From Candidatus Faecaligallichristensenella faecipullorum (GTDB lineage Bacteria > Bacillota > Clostridia > Christensenellales > Aristaeellaceae), in NCBI GenBank assembly GCA_018716505.1, contig DVJW01000210.1, forward strand, positions 1-51,911: a stretch of DNA of 51,911 nt, written 5' to 3'. A program made the translations under genes and the position numbers. Shown here in pieces: positions 26,019 to 35,813 of the stretch. The notes under the pieces are model-generated. The model did not search any database, was not told the DNA's origin, and worked only from the letters and a program-made list of their open reading frames with translations. How positions within the stretch are numbered: the first letter of the stretch is position 1; each line of letters begins with the position of its first letter.

Positions 26019-28667
26019 TTGTTAAAGTTATCGGATCTGACGGTGGAGTATCGAAAGTCGCCTCTGGGATTGGATGAGCCCAAGCCGCGATTCAGCTGGA
26101 AGCTCAGCGCCACCGCGCGGGATGTCATGCAGGCCGCCTATCGCATTGAGGTGGTTCGGGAACGGGACGAAAAGGTGGTTTGGGACAGCGGCCGGGTGTC
26201 CAGCCGCCAGAGCGTGCTGGTGGAATACGAGGGACTGCCGCTGGAAAGCTGCACCCGCTATCGCTGGCGGGTGCGTGTTTGGGATAAGAGCGGCCGGGAC
26301 GTGGGCTATAGTCAGGAAGCGTTTTGGGAAACCGGATTGATGAGACCAGAGAATTGGCGCGCCCAATGGATTACCCAACCCGACCAGGGCGACATCACCA
26401 AAATGCAGCCGCTGCCCATGTTCCGAAAAGGTTTTCGCCTGTCCGGCCGGGTGCGGAAGGCCCGGCTGTATGCCTCTGCGCTGGGCATTTATGCCCTGTT
26501 CATCAACGGCGAGCGGGTGGGAGAGGATCTGTTCGCGCCCGGATGGACCAGCTACAAAACCCGGATTCAATATCAGACCTATGATGTGACCTCGATGCTG
26601 GCCGAGGGCGAGAACTGCCTGGGCGCCATAGTGGCTGACGGCTGGTATCGGGGCTATCTGGCCTATAAGGATCAGCGCAATGTGTTCGGCGACCGGTTGG
26701 GCCTGATTGCCCAGCTTCAGATCTCCTATGAGGACGGCAGCACCGAGGTGGTGGTGACCGACGGAAGCTGGAAGACCACCACGGAAGGTCCCTTCCGTCA
26801 GGCGGATTACTATATGGGCGTTCATTACGACGCGCGCATGGAAATTCCGGGCTTCATGCGCCCGGGATTTGAGGATGGGCTGCTCAAAAATGCCGAACTT
26901 TTGGTGCATGATGTCAAGTTGCTCACCGCTCAGCGGGATCATCCGGTGCGCCGCCAGCAGATCCTGACCCCGGTTCAGGTTATCAAGACCCCCAAGGGCG
27001 AGACCCTGTTGGATATGGGCCAAAACATGGTGGGCTGGATTCGGTTTAAGGTCCGGGGCCCTGAGGGACATACCGTGCGCATCACCCACGGCGAGGTGCT
27101 GGACAAGGACGGAAACTTCTATAACGATAACTACCGGCTGGCGGTGTCGGAAATTCAATACACCTTAAAGGCCGGCGGGGAACAGAGCTTTGAGCCGGAC
27201 TTCAGCTTTTTTGGCTTTCGGTATGTGAAGCTGGAGAATTGGCCCTGCGAGATCAAGCGGCACGACTTTGAGGGCGTGGTGCTGCACAGCGATATCGAGG
27301 CCACGGCGGGCTTTGAATGTTCGGACGAGCGGGTCAACCAGCTGGAGCACAACATCCTATGGGGGCAAAAGGGCAATTTTGTGGACGTGCCCACCGACTG
27401 CCCCCAGCGGGACGAGCGGCTGGGCTGGACCGGGGATGCCCAGATTTTTGCCCGCACCGCCTGCATCAATATGGACAGCGCCCTGATGCTCAGCGAATGG
27501 CTCAAGGATTTGGCCGCGGATCAGCGGGAGGACGGCGCGGTGCCCCATGTGGTGCCCCAGGTGTTGAGCCCGGAGAGCTATGGCGGCGCGGCCTGGGGCG
27601 ACGCGGCCGTGATTGTGCCCTGGGTGCTGTATACCTGCTACGGGGATGTGCGGGTGCTCAGACAGCAGTATGAGAGCATGCGCGCCTGGATGGAATATGT
27701 GCGGGATCAGTGCGAGGATTATCTCTGGACCACCGGCTTTCAGTTCGGGGATTGGCTGGGCCTGGACGCCAAGGAAGGCGATTATGTGGGCGCCACCGAC
27801 AAGGCCTATATTGCCACCGCCTACTATGCCTACTGCGCCTCCATTATGGAGCGGGTGGCCGATGTGTTGGGCAAGGAACTGGACGCCATGCGCTATAAGG
27901 CGCTGCACCGCAATATCCTGCGCTCCTTCAGGCGGGAATATGTGACGCCCAACGGGCGCTTGGCCGTGCGCACCCAGACTGCCCATGTGTTGGCGCTCTA
28001 TTTTGACCTGGTGGAGAGCGAGCACAGGGAGCGGGTGATGCGGGATTTGGTGGAGCTGCTCCACGAACGGGGCGACCATTTGTCCACCGGATTTGTGGGC
28101 ACGCCGTATCTGTGCCTGGCCCTCACCGAGGGTGGGGCGCACGACGTGGCGGCCAAGGTGTTTTTACAGACCGACTACCCCTCCTGGCTGTATCCGGTGA
28201 CCAAGGGCGCCACCACCATGTGGGAGCATTGGGACGGCATGAAGCCGGACGGCAGTTTCTGGAGCCGTGATATGAACTCCTTTAACCACTACGCCTACGG
28301 GGCCATTGGCGAATGGATGGTGCGCGCGGTGGCCGGATTGGATTTGAGCAGTCCGGGCTATGCCACGCTGCTGCTGCATCCGCGCCAAACCGAGGGATTG
28401 AATTTTGCCTCGGCCTGGCAGAAGACGCCCTATGGCCGGGCGCGCTGTGGTTGGCGCGTGGGTCAGGGGAAGATGGAGGTTTCCTGCGTGGTGCCGGGCG
28501 GCGCCACGGCCATGCTGGTGCTGGAAGGCGCGCAATTGGATGAGGTCCGGGAGAGCGGACGGCCGCTGGCCAAGGCGGAAGGCGTGGGCCAGGCGCTTCA
28601 ATCCGAAGGCGACGTGCTGGTTTCGCTGCAATCCGGACAATACGTGTTTACCTATCCCGCCAAATGA
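26019..28667 (+). CDS. GH78 alpha-L-rhamnosidase
   Basis: TTG start after GGAGGGG; LSDLTVEYRKSPLGLDEPKPRFSWKL..., VDVPTDCPQRDERLGWTGDAQIF. Confidence 0.93.
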   Translation: MLKLSDLTVEYRKSPLGLDEPKPRFSWKLSATARDVMQAAYRIEVVRERDEKVVWDSGRVSSRQSVLVEYEGLPLESCTRYRWRVRVWDKSGRDVGYSQEAFWETGLMRPENWRAQWITQPDQGDITKMQPLPMFRKGFRLSGRVRKARLYASALGIYALFINGERVGEDLFAPGWTSYKTRIQYQTYDVTSMLAEGENCLGAIVADGWYRGYLAYKDQRNVFGDRLGLIAQLQISYEDGSTEVVVTDGSWKTTTEGPFRQADYYMGVHYDARMEIPGFMRPGFEDGLLKNAELLVHDVKLLTAQRDHPVRRQQILTPVQVIKTPKGETLLDMGQNMVGWIRFKVRGPEGHTVRITHGEVLDKDGNFYNDNYRLAVSEIQYTLKAGGEQSFEPDFSFFGFRYVKLENWPCEIKRHDFEGVVLHSDIEATAGFECSDERVNQLEHNILWGQKGNFVDVPTDCPQRDERLGWTGDAQIFARTACINMDSALMLSEWLKDLAADQREDGAVPHVVPQVLSPESYGGAAWGDAAVIVPWVLYTCYGDVRVLRQQYESMRAWMEYVRDQCEDYLWTTGFQFGDWLGLDAKEGDYVGATDKAYIATAYYAYCASIMERVADVLGKELDAMRYKALHRNILRSFRREYVTPNGRLAVRTQTAHVLALYFDLVESEHRERVMRDLVELLHERGDHLSTGFVGTPYLCLALTEGGAHDVAAKVFLQTDYPSWLYPVTKGATTMWEHWDGMKPDGSFWSRDMNSFNHYAYGAIGEWMVRAVAGLDLSSPGYATLLLHPRQTEGLNFASAWQKTPYGRARCGWRVGQGKMEVSCVVPGGATAMLVLEGAQLDEVRESGRPLAKAEGVGQALQSEGDVLVSLQSGQYVFTYPAK

Positions 28668-28689
28668 GCGTGGACGGTTGAAAATAAGC

Positions 28690-28735
28690 AAAAAGGGAGC
28701 CGCCGCAAAGGGTGAATTGCGGCGGCTCCCTTTTC
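28690..28735. terminator. Bidirectional terminator
   Basis: AAAAAGGGAGCCGCCGCAA...TTGCGGCGGCTCCCTTTT. Confidence 0.88.
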
Positions 28736-28745
28736 ATTGGGCCGT

Positions 28746-29939
28746 TTATTTGGTCAGGCCATATTCCTGGGCCAGCGCCCGGAAGGCGGGCAGCGCGTTT
28801 TGAATCAGGGAAGTCTTTACGCAATAGGCGATGCGCACATAGCCCGGGCAGCCGAAGTCGTCCCCGGGCACCAGCAGCAGCTCGTACTTTTTGGCCCGCT
28901 CGAAAAAGGCGTTGGCGTCTTTTTCCGGGGATTTGACAAACAGGTAGAAGGCGCCGTCGGGTTTGACGCAGGAATAGCCCATTTCGGTCAGGCCGTTGTA
29001 CAATAGATCCCGGTTGGTGCGGTAGAAGGACATATCCGAGGTCAGATCCGCGCACCGGCCCACCAGGAACTGGAACAGGCTGGGCGCGCACACATAGCCC
29101 AGGGCCCGGCCCGCGCCGCACACCGCGGCGTAGATGGCCTCCCCGTCCTGCATCTTGTTGGATACCGCCACATAGCCGATGCGCTCGCCGGGCAGGGAAA
29201 GCGCCTTGCTGAAGGAGTAGCACACCAGGCAATTGTCATAGTAATTGATGAGGAAGGGCACCTGAACCCCGTCGTACACGATTTCCCGGTAGGGCTCATC
29301 GGTAATCAGGTAGATGGGGTGGCCATACTCTGCGGATTTTTCGCGCAAGAGATCGCACAAAGTGACGATGGTGGCCTCCGAATACACCACGCCCGAGGGG
29401 TTGTTGGGGGAGTTGATGATGACCGCCTTGGTGCGCTCGTTGATGAGCGCCTTAAAGGCTTCAAAATCAATTTGGAAATCCGGCTCCCGGGCGGGCACAA
29501 CCTTGAGGCTGGCCCCGTTGCATTCCACAAAAACCTGGTATTCGGTGAAATAGGGGGCGAAGGTGATGAATTCATCCCCCGGGCAGCTCAACGCCCGGCA
29601 GCAGATGCTGATGGAGGCCGCGGCGCCCACGGTCATGTACAGGTGGTTGGCCGTGAGCTGGGTGCCGAAGCGGCGGTTCAGGGACTTGGCAATGGTGTCG
29701 CGCACCCCGAAATCCCCCTGAGCCGAGGTATAGCCGTGTAAAACCACCGGATCGGTGTTTTGGATCAGGTCCAACAGGGTCTCCTTCACCGCCTCGGGCG
29801 CGGGTACATTGGGATTGCCCAGACTGAAATCAAACACCTTGTCCGCGCCGATTTCGGCCGAGCGCACCTTGGCATATTCGAAAATTTCCCGGATGATGGA
29901 GCGCTTGCTGCCCAGGGCGTACATTTGCTGTGAATACAT
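28746..29939 (-). CDS. PLP-dependent aminotransferase class I (aspartate aminotransferase-like)
   Basis: FSLGNPNVPAPEAVKETL...INSPNNPSGVVYSE...YSFSKALSLPGERIGY. Confidence 0.92.
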   Translation of the reverse strand: MYSQQMYALGSKRSIIREIFEYAKVRSAEIGADKVFDFSLGNPNVPAPEAVKETLLDLIQNTDPVVLHGYTSAQGDFGVRDTIAKSLNRRFGTQLTANHLYMTVGAAASISICCRALSCPGDEFITFAPYFTEYQVFVECNGASLKVVPAREPDFQIDFEAFKALINERTKAVIINSPNNPSGVVYSEATIVTLCDLLREKSAEYGHPIYLITDEPYREIVYDGVQVPFLINYYDNCLVCYSFSKALSLPGERIGYVAVSNKMQDGEAIYAAVCGAGRALGYVCAPSLFQFLVGRCADLTSDMSFYRTNRDLLYNGLTEMGYSCVKPDGAFYLFVKSPEKDANAFFERAKKYELLLVPGDDFGCPGYVRIAYCVKTSLIQNALPAFRALAQEYGLTK

Positions 29940-30039
29940 AAAGGTTTCCTCCTTATTCCATGATTCTGGGGAATCATATCATTTGTCGCGGGAAGCGCGG
30001 CTTACGATTGTCCAAAAATGCAGTTTGTGGATCCAATCG

Positions 30040-31041
30040 CTATACCACATTTTTCATAAAGCGGAAGGTAAACCGGCTGCCCTCGCCCGAACGGCTGGTT
30101 ACGCTCAGGCTGCCGTTTTGAGCGTTCACAATGGCGTAGGACATGGCCAGCCCAATGCCCACGCTGTCCTCGCTGGCGTTCTTGCCGCGATAGAACCGCT
30201 TAAAGATATGGGGCAGATCTTCCTTGTCGATGCCCTCGCCGCTGTCCTGAATCGCGATTTCGGTAAACAGCGCGGTTTCGGCGTAGCGTATTTGGATTTC
30301 GCCGCCCTCGGGGGTGTGCTCCATGCAATTCTTGAGCACATTCAAAAGCGCTTCGACGGTCCATCGCGCATCCGCCGACAGCATGGCCGAATCCTCGCCG
30401 GACAAGGTCAGGCGCTGGTTTTTCAAGTCCATGGGGATCAGCAGCGGTTCCAACGCCTTATCGATAAACCGGCGCGCGGGAAGCCGTTCGCTTTTAAATT
30501 CCACCACCCCGGCGTCCAGGCGGCTGAGCTTTAAGATCGAGGTCACCAGCCACTCCATGCGCTCGGTTTGCGTCTGGAGCCGCCGGGCGAACTGATTCCG
30601 CTTTTCCTCGGGCAGATCGGGATTTTTCAGCAGGTCGGCCATCACCGCAATGGAGGTGAGCGGGGTTTTGAGCTGATGAGAAATATCCGAAAGCGAATTC
30701 ATCAGGCTGTTTTTCTCGTGTTCCAGGCGCTGATTCTGGGTGGTCAGGGTGTGGGCCAGCTTGCTGATTTCGCTGCGCAGGATGCTCAATTCGCCCTCAA
30801 AGTTGGAATGCAGCGGGGCCAGGGCGTCGCCCTGGGCGACGGCCCGCACCATGGCGGCCATTTCCTCCAGGCGGCGATAGCGCCAAAACAGGAACACGCC
30901 CATCAAGATGCCCAGCGCGGCCATGACGGCAACAAAAACCCAGCCCGCCCAAAGGGAGCTTGGAAAGATGAGCGCCGCGCCCAGGACGGCGAGCAGCGCG
31001 TAGCCCAGAGCCAAAAGCAGAATTTCACGATTGCGGATCAT
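30040..31041 (-). CDS. Sensor histidine kinase, two closely spaced TM helices
   Basis: DISHQLKTPLTSIAVM H-box; GEGIDKEDLPHIFKRFYRG. Confidence 0.9.
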   Translation of the reverse strand: MIRNREILLLALGYALLAVLGAALIFPSSLWAGWVFVAVMAALGILMGVFLFWRYRRLEEMAAMVRAVAQGDALAPLHSNFEGELSILRSEISKLAHTLTTQNQRLEHEKNSLMNSLSDISHQLKTPLTSIAVMADLLKNPDLPEEKRNQFARRLQTQTERMEWLVTSILKLSRLDAGVVEFKSERLPARRFIDKALEPLLIPMDLKNQRLTLSGEDSAMLSADARWTVEALLNVLKNCMEHTPEGGEIQIRYAETALFTEIAIQDSGEGIDKEDLPHIFKRFYRGKNASEDSVGIGLAMSYAIVNAQNGSLSVTSRSGEGSRFTFRFMKNVV

Positions 31042-31714
31042 GATTTTCCCCCACCCGATAGCCCAGTCCACGCACGGTTTGGATGATCCGTGGGTTCTGG
31101 ATATCGTCTTCCAGCTTTTCCCTGAGCCGCTTGACATACACGGTCAGGGTATTATCGTTGACAAAATCCCCGGCCACGTCCCAGATCTCCTCCAAAAGCC
31201 GGGCGCGGGTGAACACCTGACCCGGGTTTTTCAAAAAGGCCAACAGCAACCGGTATTCCATGGCCGTGAGCGAGATCTCCTTGTCCCCCTTAAACACCTT
31301 GGCCCGGGCCGGATACAGGTGAATGTTGCCCACGCTCAGCACCTCTTCGGCGTTTTTTTGATACCGGCGCATGACCGAGCGGATTCTGGACAACAATTCG
31401 CGCACCCGGAAGGGCTTGGCGATATAATCGTCCGCCCCCATATCCAGGCCCTGCACCACGTTGAGCTCCCCGTCGTAGGCGGTCAGGAAGATCACCGGAA
31501 TATCGCTCTTTCCCTTGATTTCCCCGCACAGACCGTAGCCGCTTCCGTCCGGAAGGTTGAGGTCCAACAGCGCCAGATCAAAGCTCTCCCGCTCCAACAG
31601 CGTCCGGGCCTGGGACAGGGTATAGGCCTGGGCAACCGAATAGCCTTCCTGGCCCAAAGTGTAGCAAAGCCCATCGGAAATGGCGTGATCGTCCTCGGTC
31701 AGCAGTATGCGCAT
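31025..31714 (-). CDS. OmpR/PhoB-family response regulator
   Basis: MRILLTEDDHAISDGLCYTL...TVRGLGYRVG; start trimmed to 31714. Confidence 0.92.
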   Translation of the reverse strand: MRILLTEDDHAISDGLCYTLGQEGYSVAQAYTLSQARTLLERESFDLALLDLNLPDGSGYGLCGEIKGKSDIPVIFLTAYDGELNVVQGLDMGADDYIAKPFRVRELLSRIRSVMRRYQKNAEEVLSVGNIHLYPARAKVFKGDKEISLTAMEYRLLLAFLKNPGQVFTRARLLEEIWDVAGDFVNDNTLTVYVKRLREKLEDDIQNPRIIQTVRGLGYRVGENHDPQS

Positions 31715-31756
31715 AAAATTCCTCGAAACCTCCTTGGCCGCCGTCCGGCCATATAA

Positions 31757-31792
31757 AACATGCCGGACACCCTTTTGGATGCCCGGCAAGGG
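31757..31792 (-). terminator. Terminator after ispH-S1
   Basis: Minus strand GCCGGGCATCC-AAAA-GGGTGTCCGGC-ATGTTTT. Confidence 0.6.
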
Positions 31793-31825
31793 GATAAACG
31801 TTTGATTTGTGGGGAAAGCTTGCGC

Positions 31826-33850
31826 TTACACCTCGGGCAGCTCATCTTCACCGGCGATGGCGAACTCATCCAACGAATTGGTGTTGTCCTCCAGCGCCTC
31901 GTCCTCCAACACCTCGCGGATGGACAGGCTGATGCGCTTGGCCTCGGTGTCCACGCTCAGAATCTTCACCCGGATCACATCGCCCACCTTCACCGCATCC
32001 TCCACCTTGGCGATGCGGGTCGGCGCGCACTGGGAGATATGCACCAGGCCATCCAGGCCGGGCTCCAGCTCCACAAAGGCGCCGAAGGTGGTGATGCGAA
32101 CCACCTTGCCCTCCACCACGCTGCCCACCGCGTATTTCTCGCCGGCAACGTCCCAGGGACGGGGCTGGGTGGCCTTGTAGCTCAGGGAAATGCGCTCCTT
32201 TTCGGGATCCAGCGACAGAATCTTGACCGGAATCTTCTGGTTCACCGATACCACGTCAGAGGGCTGCTTTACACGGCCCCAGCTCAGGTCGGTGATATGC
32301 ACCAGGCCATCCACGCCGCCGATATCCACGAAAACGCCGAAGCTGGTCAGACGGCGCACAATGCCCTCCACCACTTCGCCCTCTTTGAGGGTGGCCCAAA
32401 CGGCCTTTTTCTTTTCGGCTTCTTCGGCCAACAGCACGGCCTTGCGGGAGCAGACGATGCGCTTCTTGGCTTTGTCCACTTCGATGATCTTGAGCTTCAT
32501 TTCCTTGCCCACGAAGTCCTCGATCTTTTCGACGTAGTGCTTGGAAAGCTGAGAGGCCGGGATGAACGCGCGAATGCCCATGACATTGGCGATCAGGCCG
32601 CCCTTGACGGCCTCCTTGCCCACGCCATCCACATATTCATCGGCTTCGCTCTTGGCGACGATGGCGTCCCAGTTCTTGCGGTTCACGATATTGCGCTGGC
32701 TCAAGAGCACGTTGCCCTCGCCGTCGTTTACCTTGACCACTTCGACCTCGATCTCGTCGCCAACTTTGACATCGGTCGAGGAGAGGTCAGACTTTTTGAC
32801 CAGACCGTCAGCCTTGTAGCCTACATTGACGCAAACTTCGTCATCGGTGATCTGGACTACAGTGCCAACGATGGTCTGTCCGGGGCGAATCTGCACCAGA
32901 GTCTTTTCCACATCGGCCATGAAGTCAGACTCTGCCATGGTCTCGGCGGGTTCCTGAGAAGCGATTTCGGCAGTGTCGACGGCCTGATCCTGTTTCTCGA
33001 TGTCGTTCATTCGTGTTACAACCTCCTTAAATGTACCATCCGGCGTGGAAGCGCCGGCTGTAATACCGATGGAATCCCCCGGGAGGATTGTAAGGCGCTT
33101 TGCCTCCTCCAGGGTTTGAACCAAATAGGTTCGAGGGCAAAAGCCGCTGCAAAGCGACTGAAGCTTTTGGGTATTGGAACTGTTCTTACCGCCCACAACC
33201 ACCATCACATCGACCTTTTTGGCGATTTCCACGGCCTCGGATTGGCGCTTGGCGGTGGTGGAACAGATGGTATTATGAATTTCAGGTTCGGTCACGCGCG
33301 CCTGAATAGCCGCGCATACCGAGGCAAAGCGCTCCTGGGTGATGGTGGTTTGAGCAACCACCAAGGGATGGAGCAGATTTTCAAGCCCCATGGCCTCTTC
33401 GGCGGAATACACCGCCCGGCCCAATGCCCGCGCCCAGCCCAGGATTCCCTGGACTTCGGGGTGGCTGGCCTCGCCCACCACGATCACCGCGCGGCCCTGA
33501 CTGGAAGCTATATCGGCCAGGTCGTGAATGCGCTTCACAAAGGGGCAGGTGGCGTCCTCGATCAAAAGACCGCGGGCCTTCAGCGCCTCCATTACCGCGC
33601 GTCCCACCCCGTGGGAGCGGATAATCACCCGGCTGTCCGCGGGAATTTGGTCTGCTTCCTCCACCGGAAGCACCCCACGCGCCGCCAGGGAGGAGACCAC
33701 CTCCGGGTTATGGATAATCGGGCCCAGGGTATAGACCCGCTCCGCCTGACCCGACAGGCGCCCGGCGACCTCAACGGCCCTGCGCACCCCGAAACAGAAT
33801 CCGGCGTGGCGGGCTACGATCACCCGCCGCTTTTCATTTTCCCCGTTCAT
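31826..33850 (-). CDS. ispH: Fused IspH (HMBPP reductase) - ribosomal protein S1 (four S1-like domains)
   Basis: N-term VARHAGFCFGVRRAVEVA...; C-term S1 motifs GIVRRLTSFGVFVDIGGVDGLVHITDLSW, GKVVRITTFGAFVELEPGLDGLVHISQ. Confidence 0.93.
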   Translation of the reverse strand: MNGENEKRRVIVARHAGFCFGVRRAVEVAGRLSGQAERVYTLGPIIHNPEVVSSLAARGVLPVEEADQIPADSRVIIRSHGVGRAVMEALKARGLLIEDATCPFVKRIHDLADIASSQGRAVIVVGEASHPEVQGILGWARALGRAVYSAEEAMGLENLLHPLVVAQTTITQERFASVCAAIQARVTEPEIHNTICSTTAKRQSEAVEIAKKVDVMVVVGGKNSSNTQKLQSLCSGFCPRTYLVQTLEEAKRLTILPGDSIGITAGASTPDGTFKEVVTRMNDIEKQDQAVDTAEIASQEPAETMAESDFMADVEKTLVQIRPGQTIVGTVVQITDDEVCVNVGYKADGLVKKSDLSSTDVKVGDEIEVEVVKVNDGEGNVLLSQRNIVNRKNWDAIVAKSEADEYVDGVGKEAVKGGLIANVMGIRAFIPASQLSKHYVEKIEDFVGKEMKLKIIEVDKAKKRIVCSRKAVLLAEEAEKKKAVWATLKEGEVVEGIVRRLTSFGVFVDIGGVDGLVHITDLSWGRVKQPSDVVSVNQKIPVKILSLDPEKERISLSYKATQPRPWDVAGEKYAVGSVVEGKVVRITTFGAFVELEPGLDGLVHISQCAPTRIAKVEDAVKVGDVIRVKILSVDTEAKRISLSIREVLEDEALEDNTNSLDEFAIAGEDELPEV

Positions 33851-34040
33851 GGCGTCTGACTCCCCGCCTGTTGGTTACAGCTTACTACATAACAAGAATT
33901 ATTTCGCGTTTCATTATATAATTCCTGCAAGTTTGGAAATTATACATAAATTTAACAATAAAAATCGGCTTTTGACCCATTTCACCGGGAAACAGGCGCG
34001 CCTGGACCGGCGCAAACGCAGAAACGCAGGAAAAACTTCA

Positions 34041-34643
34041 TCAATGCCCGGGCAGGGATTTCCGCTCGGGCTCCAGCGCCCAAAGCGCCTCGCTTAACCG
34101 GGTGGTGGTTTCCGAAATGAGCTTGGAATCCAATTTGGGCGCGCGCTCCAGGGCGATGGGCGATCCGATAATCAGGCGGTTTTTCCTGAACAACCGGTAG
34201 CCGTCGATGTACACCGGAACCAAGGTGGCCCCGCTCTTGAGCGCGATGAGCGACACCCCGTTTTCCATCTTCATATGGCCCTTGGACAGATCCCGGGTGC
34301 CCTGGGGAAAGATGCCCAGCACCTCGCTTTCCTTGAGCACCGAAAGGGAGGAGCGGATGGCGTTCATGTCCGAACCGCCCCGATCCACCGGGAACGCGCC
34401 CAGAGAGCGGAACAACCGATTAAAGAACTTGCCCGAAAACAGCTCTTTCTTGGCCATAAAGTGAATCGGGCGCTTGAACCCGATGGCCACGGCGATGGGG
34501 TCGCGCAGGGAAATATGGTTGCCATACACGATCAGCGCCCCGGTTTCGGGCACATGCTCCCGGCCCACCACCTCCATGGGAAACAGCAGGCGCAGGGCGT
34601 TGCAGGCCAAGGCATGGGCGAAGCGGTAGAATTTTTCGTTCAT
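34041..34643 (-). CDS. plsC: 1-acyl-sn-glycerol-3-phosphate acyltransferase
   Basis: VYGNHISLRDPIAVA (H-box variant); FPQGTRD. Confidence 0.9.
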   Translation of the reverse strand: MNEKFYRFAHALACNALRLLFPMEVVGREHVPETGALIVYGNHISLRDPIAVAIGFKRPIHFMAKKELFSGKFFNRLFRSLGAFPVDRGGSDMNAIRSSLSVLKESEVLGIFPQGTRDLSKGHMKMENGVSLIALKSGATLVPVYIDGYRLFRKNRLIIGSPIALERAPKLDSKLISETTTRLSEALWALEPERKSLPGH

Positions 34644-34649
34644 AGGCGC

Positions 34650-35327
34650 TTATCCCCCTATTTTTTCTCGAAGCAGGGCCTCGGCCGCTTCCACCACCTG
34701 CTCGATATCCATGCCGGTGCTGTCCAGCTTGACCGCGTCCTCAGCCCGGCGGAGGGGGGAGGCGGCCCGGTGGGAATCGTTGTAATCCCGCTCCAGCATC
34801 TGGCGCTGAAGGGCCTCAAACTCCACCTCTTCGCCCTTTTGTCTGAGCTCCTCAAACCTGCGCCGGGCGCGCTCATGGGCCGAAGCGGTCAAAAAGATTT
34901 TTAAAGTGGCGTCGGGCAGCACCGCGGTGCCGATGTCCCGGCCATCCATGACCACGCTGCGCTGGCTGGCCATTTCGCGCTGCATGGCCACCAGGCGCTC
35001 CCGCACCTCGGGAATGGCCGCCACCTGGGAAGCGGCCGGAGAGACGGGGTTCTCCCGAATGGCCTCGCTCACATCCTGACCGTTTAAAAGCACCCGCTGG
35101 CCCGCGTCGGTGAAGCGGATTTCAATGTCGATTTCATCCAATAGCGGGATCACCTGATCCTTGGCGCTGGGCTGGGCCCCGGCGTTCAATACATACAGCG
35201 CCACCGCCCGGTACATGGCCCCGGTATCCAGATAGGTGATCCCCAATCGCTGGGCCAGCGCCCGGGCAATGGTGGATTTTCCGGCCCCGGAGGGGCCGTC
35301 AAGGGCAATGGAAAAGCGTTGATTCAT
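34650..35327 (-). CDS. cmk: Cytidylate kinase
   Basis: IALDGPSGAGKSTIARALAQRLGITYLDTGAMYRAVAL. Confidence 0.95.
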   Translation of the reverse strand: MNQRFSIALDGPSGAGKSTIARALAQRLGITYLDTGAMYRAVALYVLNAGAQPSAKDQVIPLLDEIDIEIRFTDAGQRVLLNGQDVSEAIRENPVSPAASQVAAIPEVRERLVAMQREMASQRSVVMDGRDIGTAVLPDATLKIFLTASAHERARRRFEELRQKGEEVEFEALQRQMLERDYNDSHRAASPLRRAEDAVKLDSTGMDIEQVVEAAEALLREKIGG

Positions 35328-35349
35328 ATTTTGCTTGCTCCTTACTCAA

Positions 35350-35778
35350 TTATATGGCACGATGGCCCAGTCCGATGGCCACCTCGTTTAAGTGCAGTAG
35401 TCCGATGCCGAAGAATATGGCCACGGCAATGTTGTTGCCCGAGCGGGCGATGCCGATTTTTCCGCCCACGTTTAAGCCGATGGCCTTGGTCATCACCTGA
35501 GAAAGGGCCTCGCGGGTGGCCCCGGCCACCGATCCTTCCTCATGATAGGCGGTGTCCGAAATCACGCCCTCGCGCTTGGCCGCCACCACCGCGCGCTCCA
35601 CGATGCGCATGACCGAGGAGATAAACTCGCCGCCGTAGTCCACGGCCGCGGCCTTGACGCCGTCCTGCATGAGCTCCAGCTTGAGCTGTTTTTCCTCTTC
35701 CCGGGTGCGCGACATGCACATGAGCACCGCGGCACGGGACACGGTCCGGCTTCCGCTGATATTGGTATCCATATTCAA
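35350..35778 (-). CDS. HutP-family protein
   Basis: HEEGSVAGATREALSQVMTKAIGLNVGGKIGIARSGNNIAVAIFFGIGLLHLNEVAIGLGHRAI. Confidence 0.82.
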   Translation of the reverse strand: MNMDTNISGSRTVSRAAVLMCMSRTREEEKQLKLELMQDGVKAAAVDYGGEFISSVMRIVERAVVAAKREGVISDTAYHEEGSVAGATREALSQVMTKAIGLNVGGKIGIARSGNNIAVAIFFGIGLLHLNEVAIGLGHRAI

Positions 35779-35813
35779 AGCCTCCTTTGGGGGCGCGAGG
35801 CGCTCCCGCCCCT

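Noticed and set aside
31760-33859. 699-aa plus-strand ORF antisense to ispH-S1
   Set aside because: Shadow ORF opposite a well-supported fusion gene.
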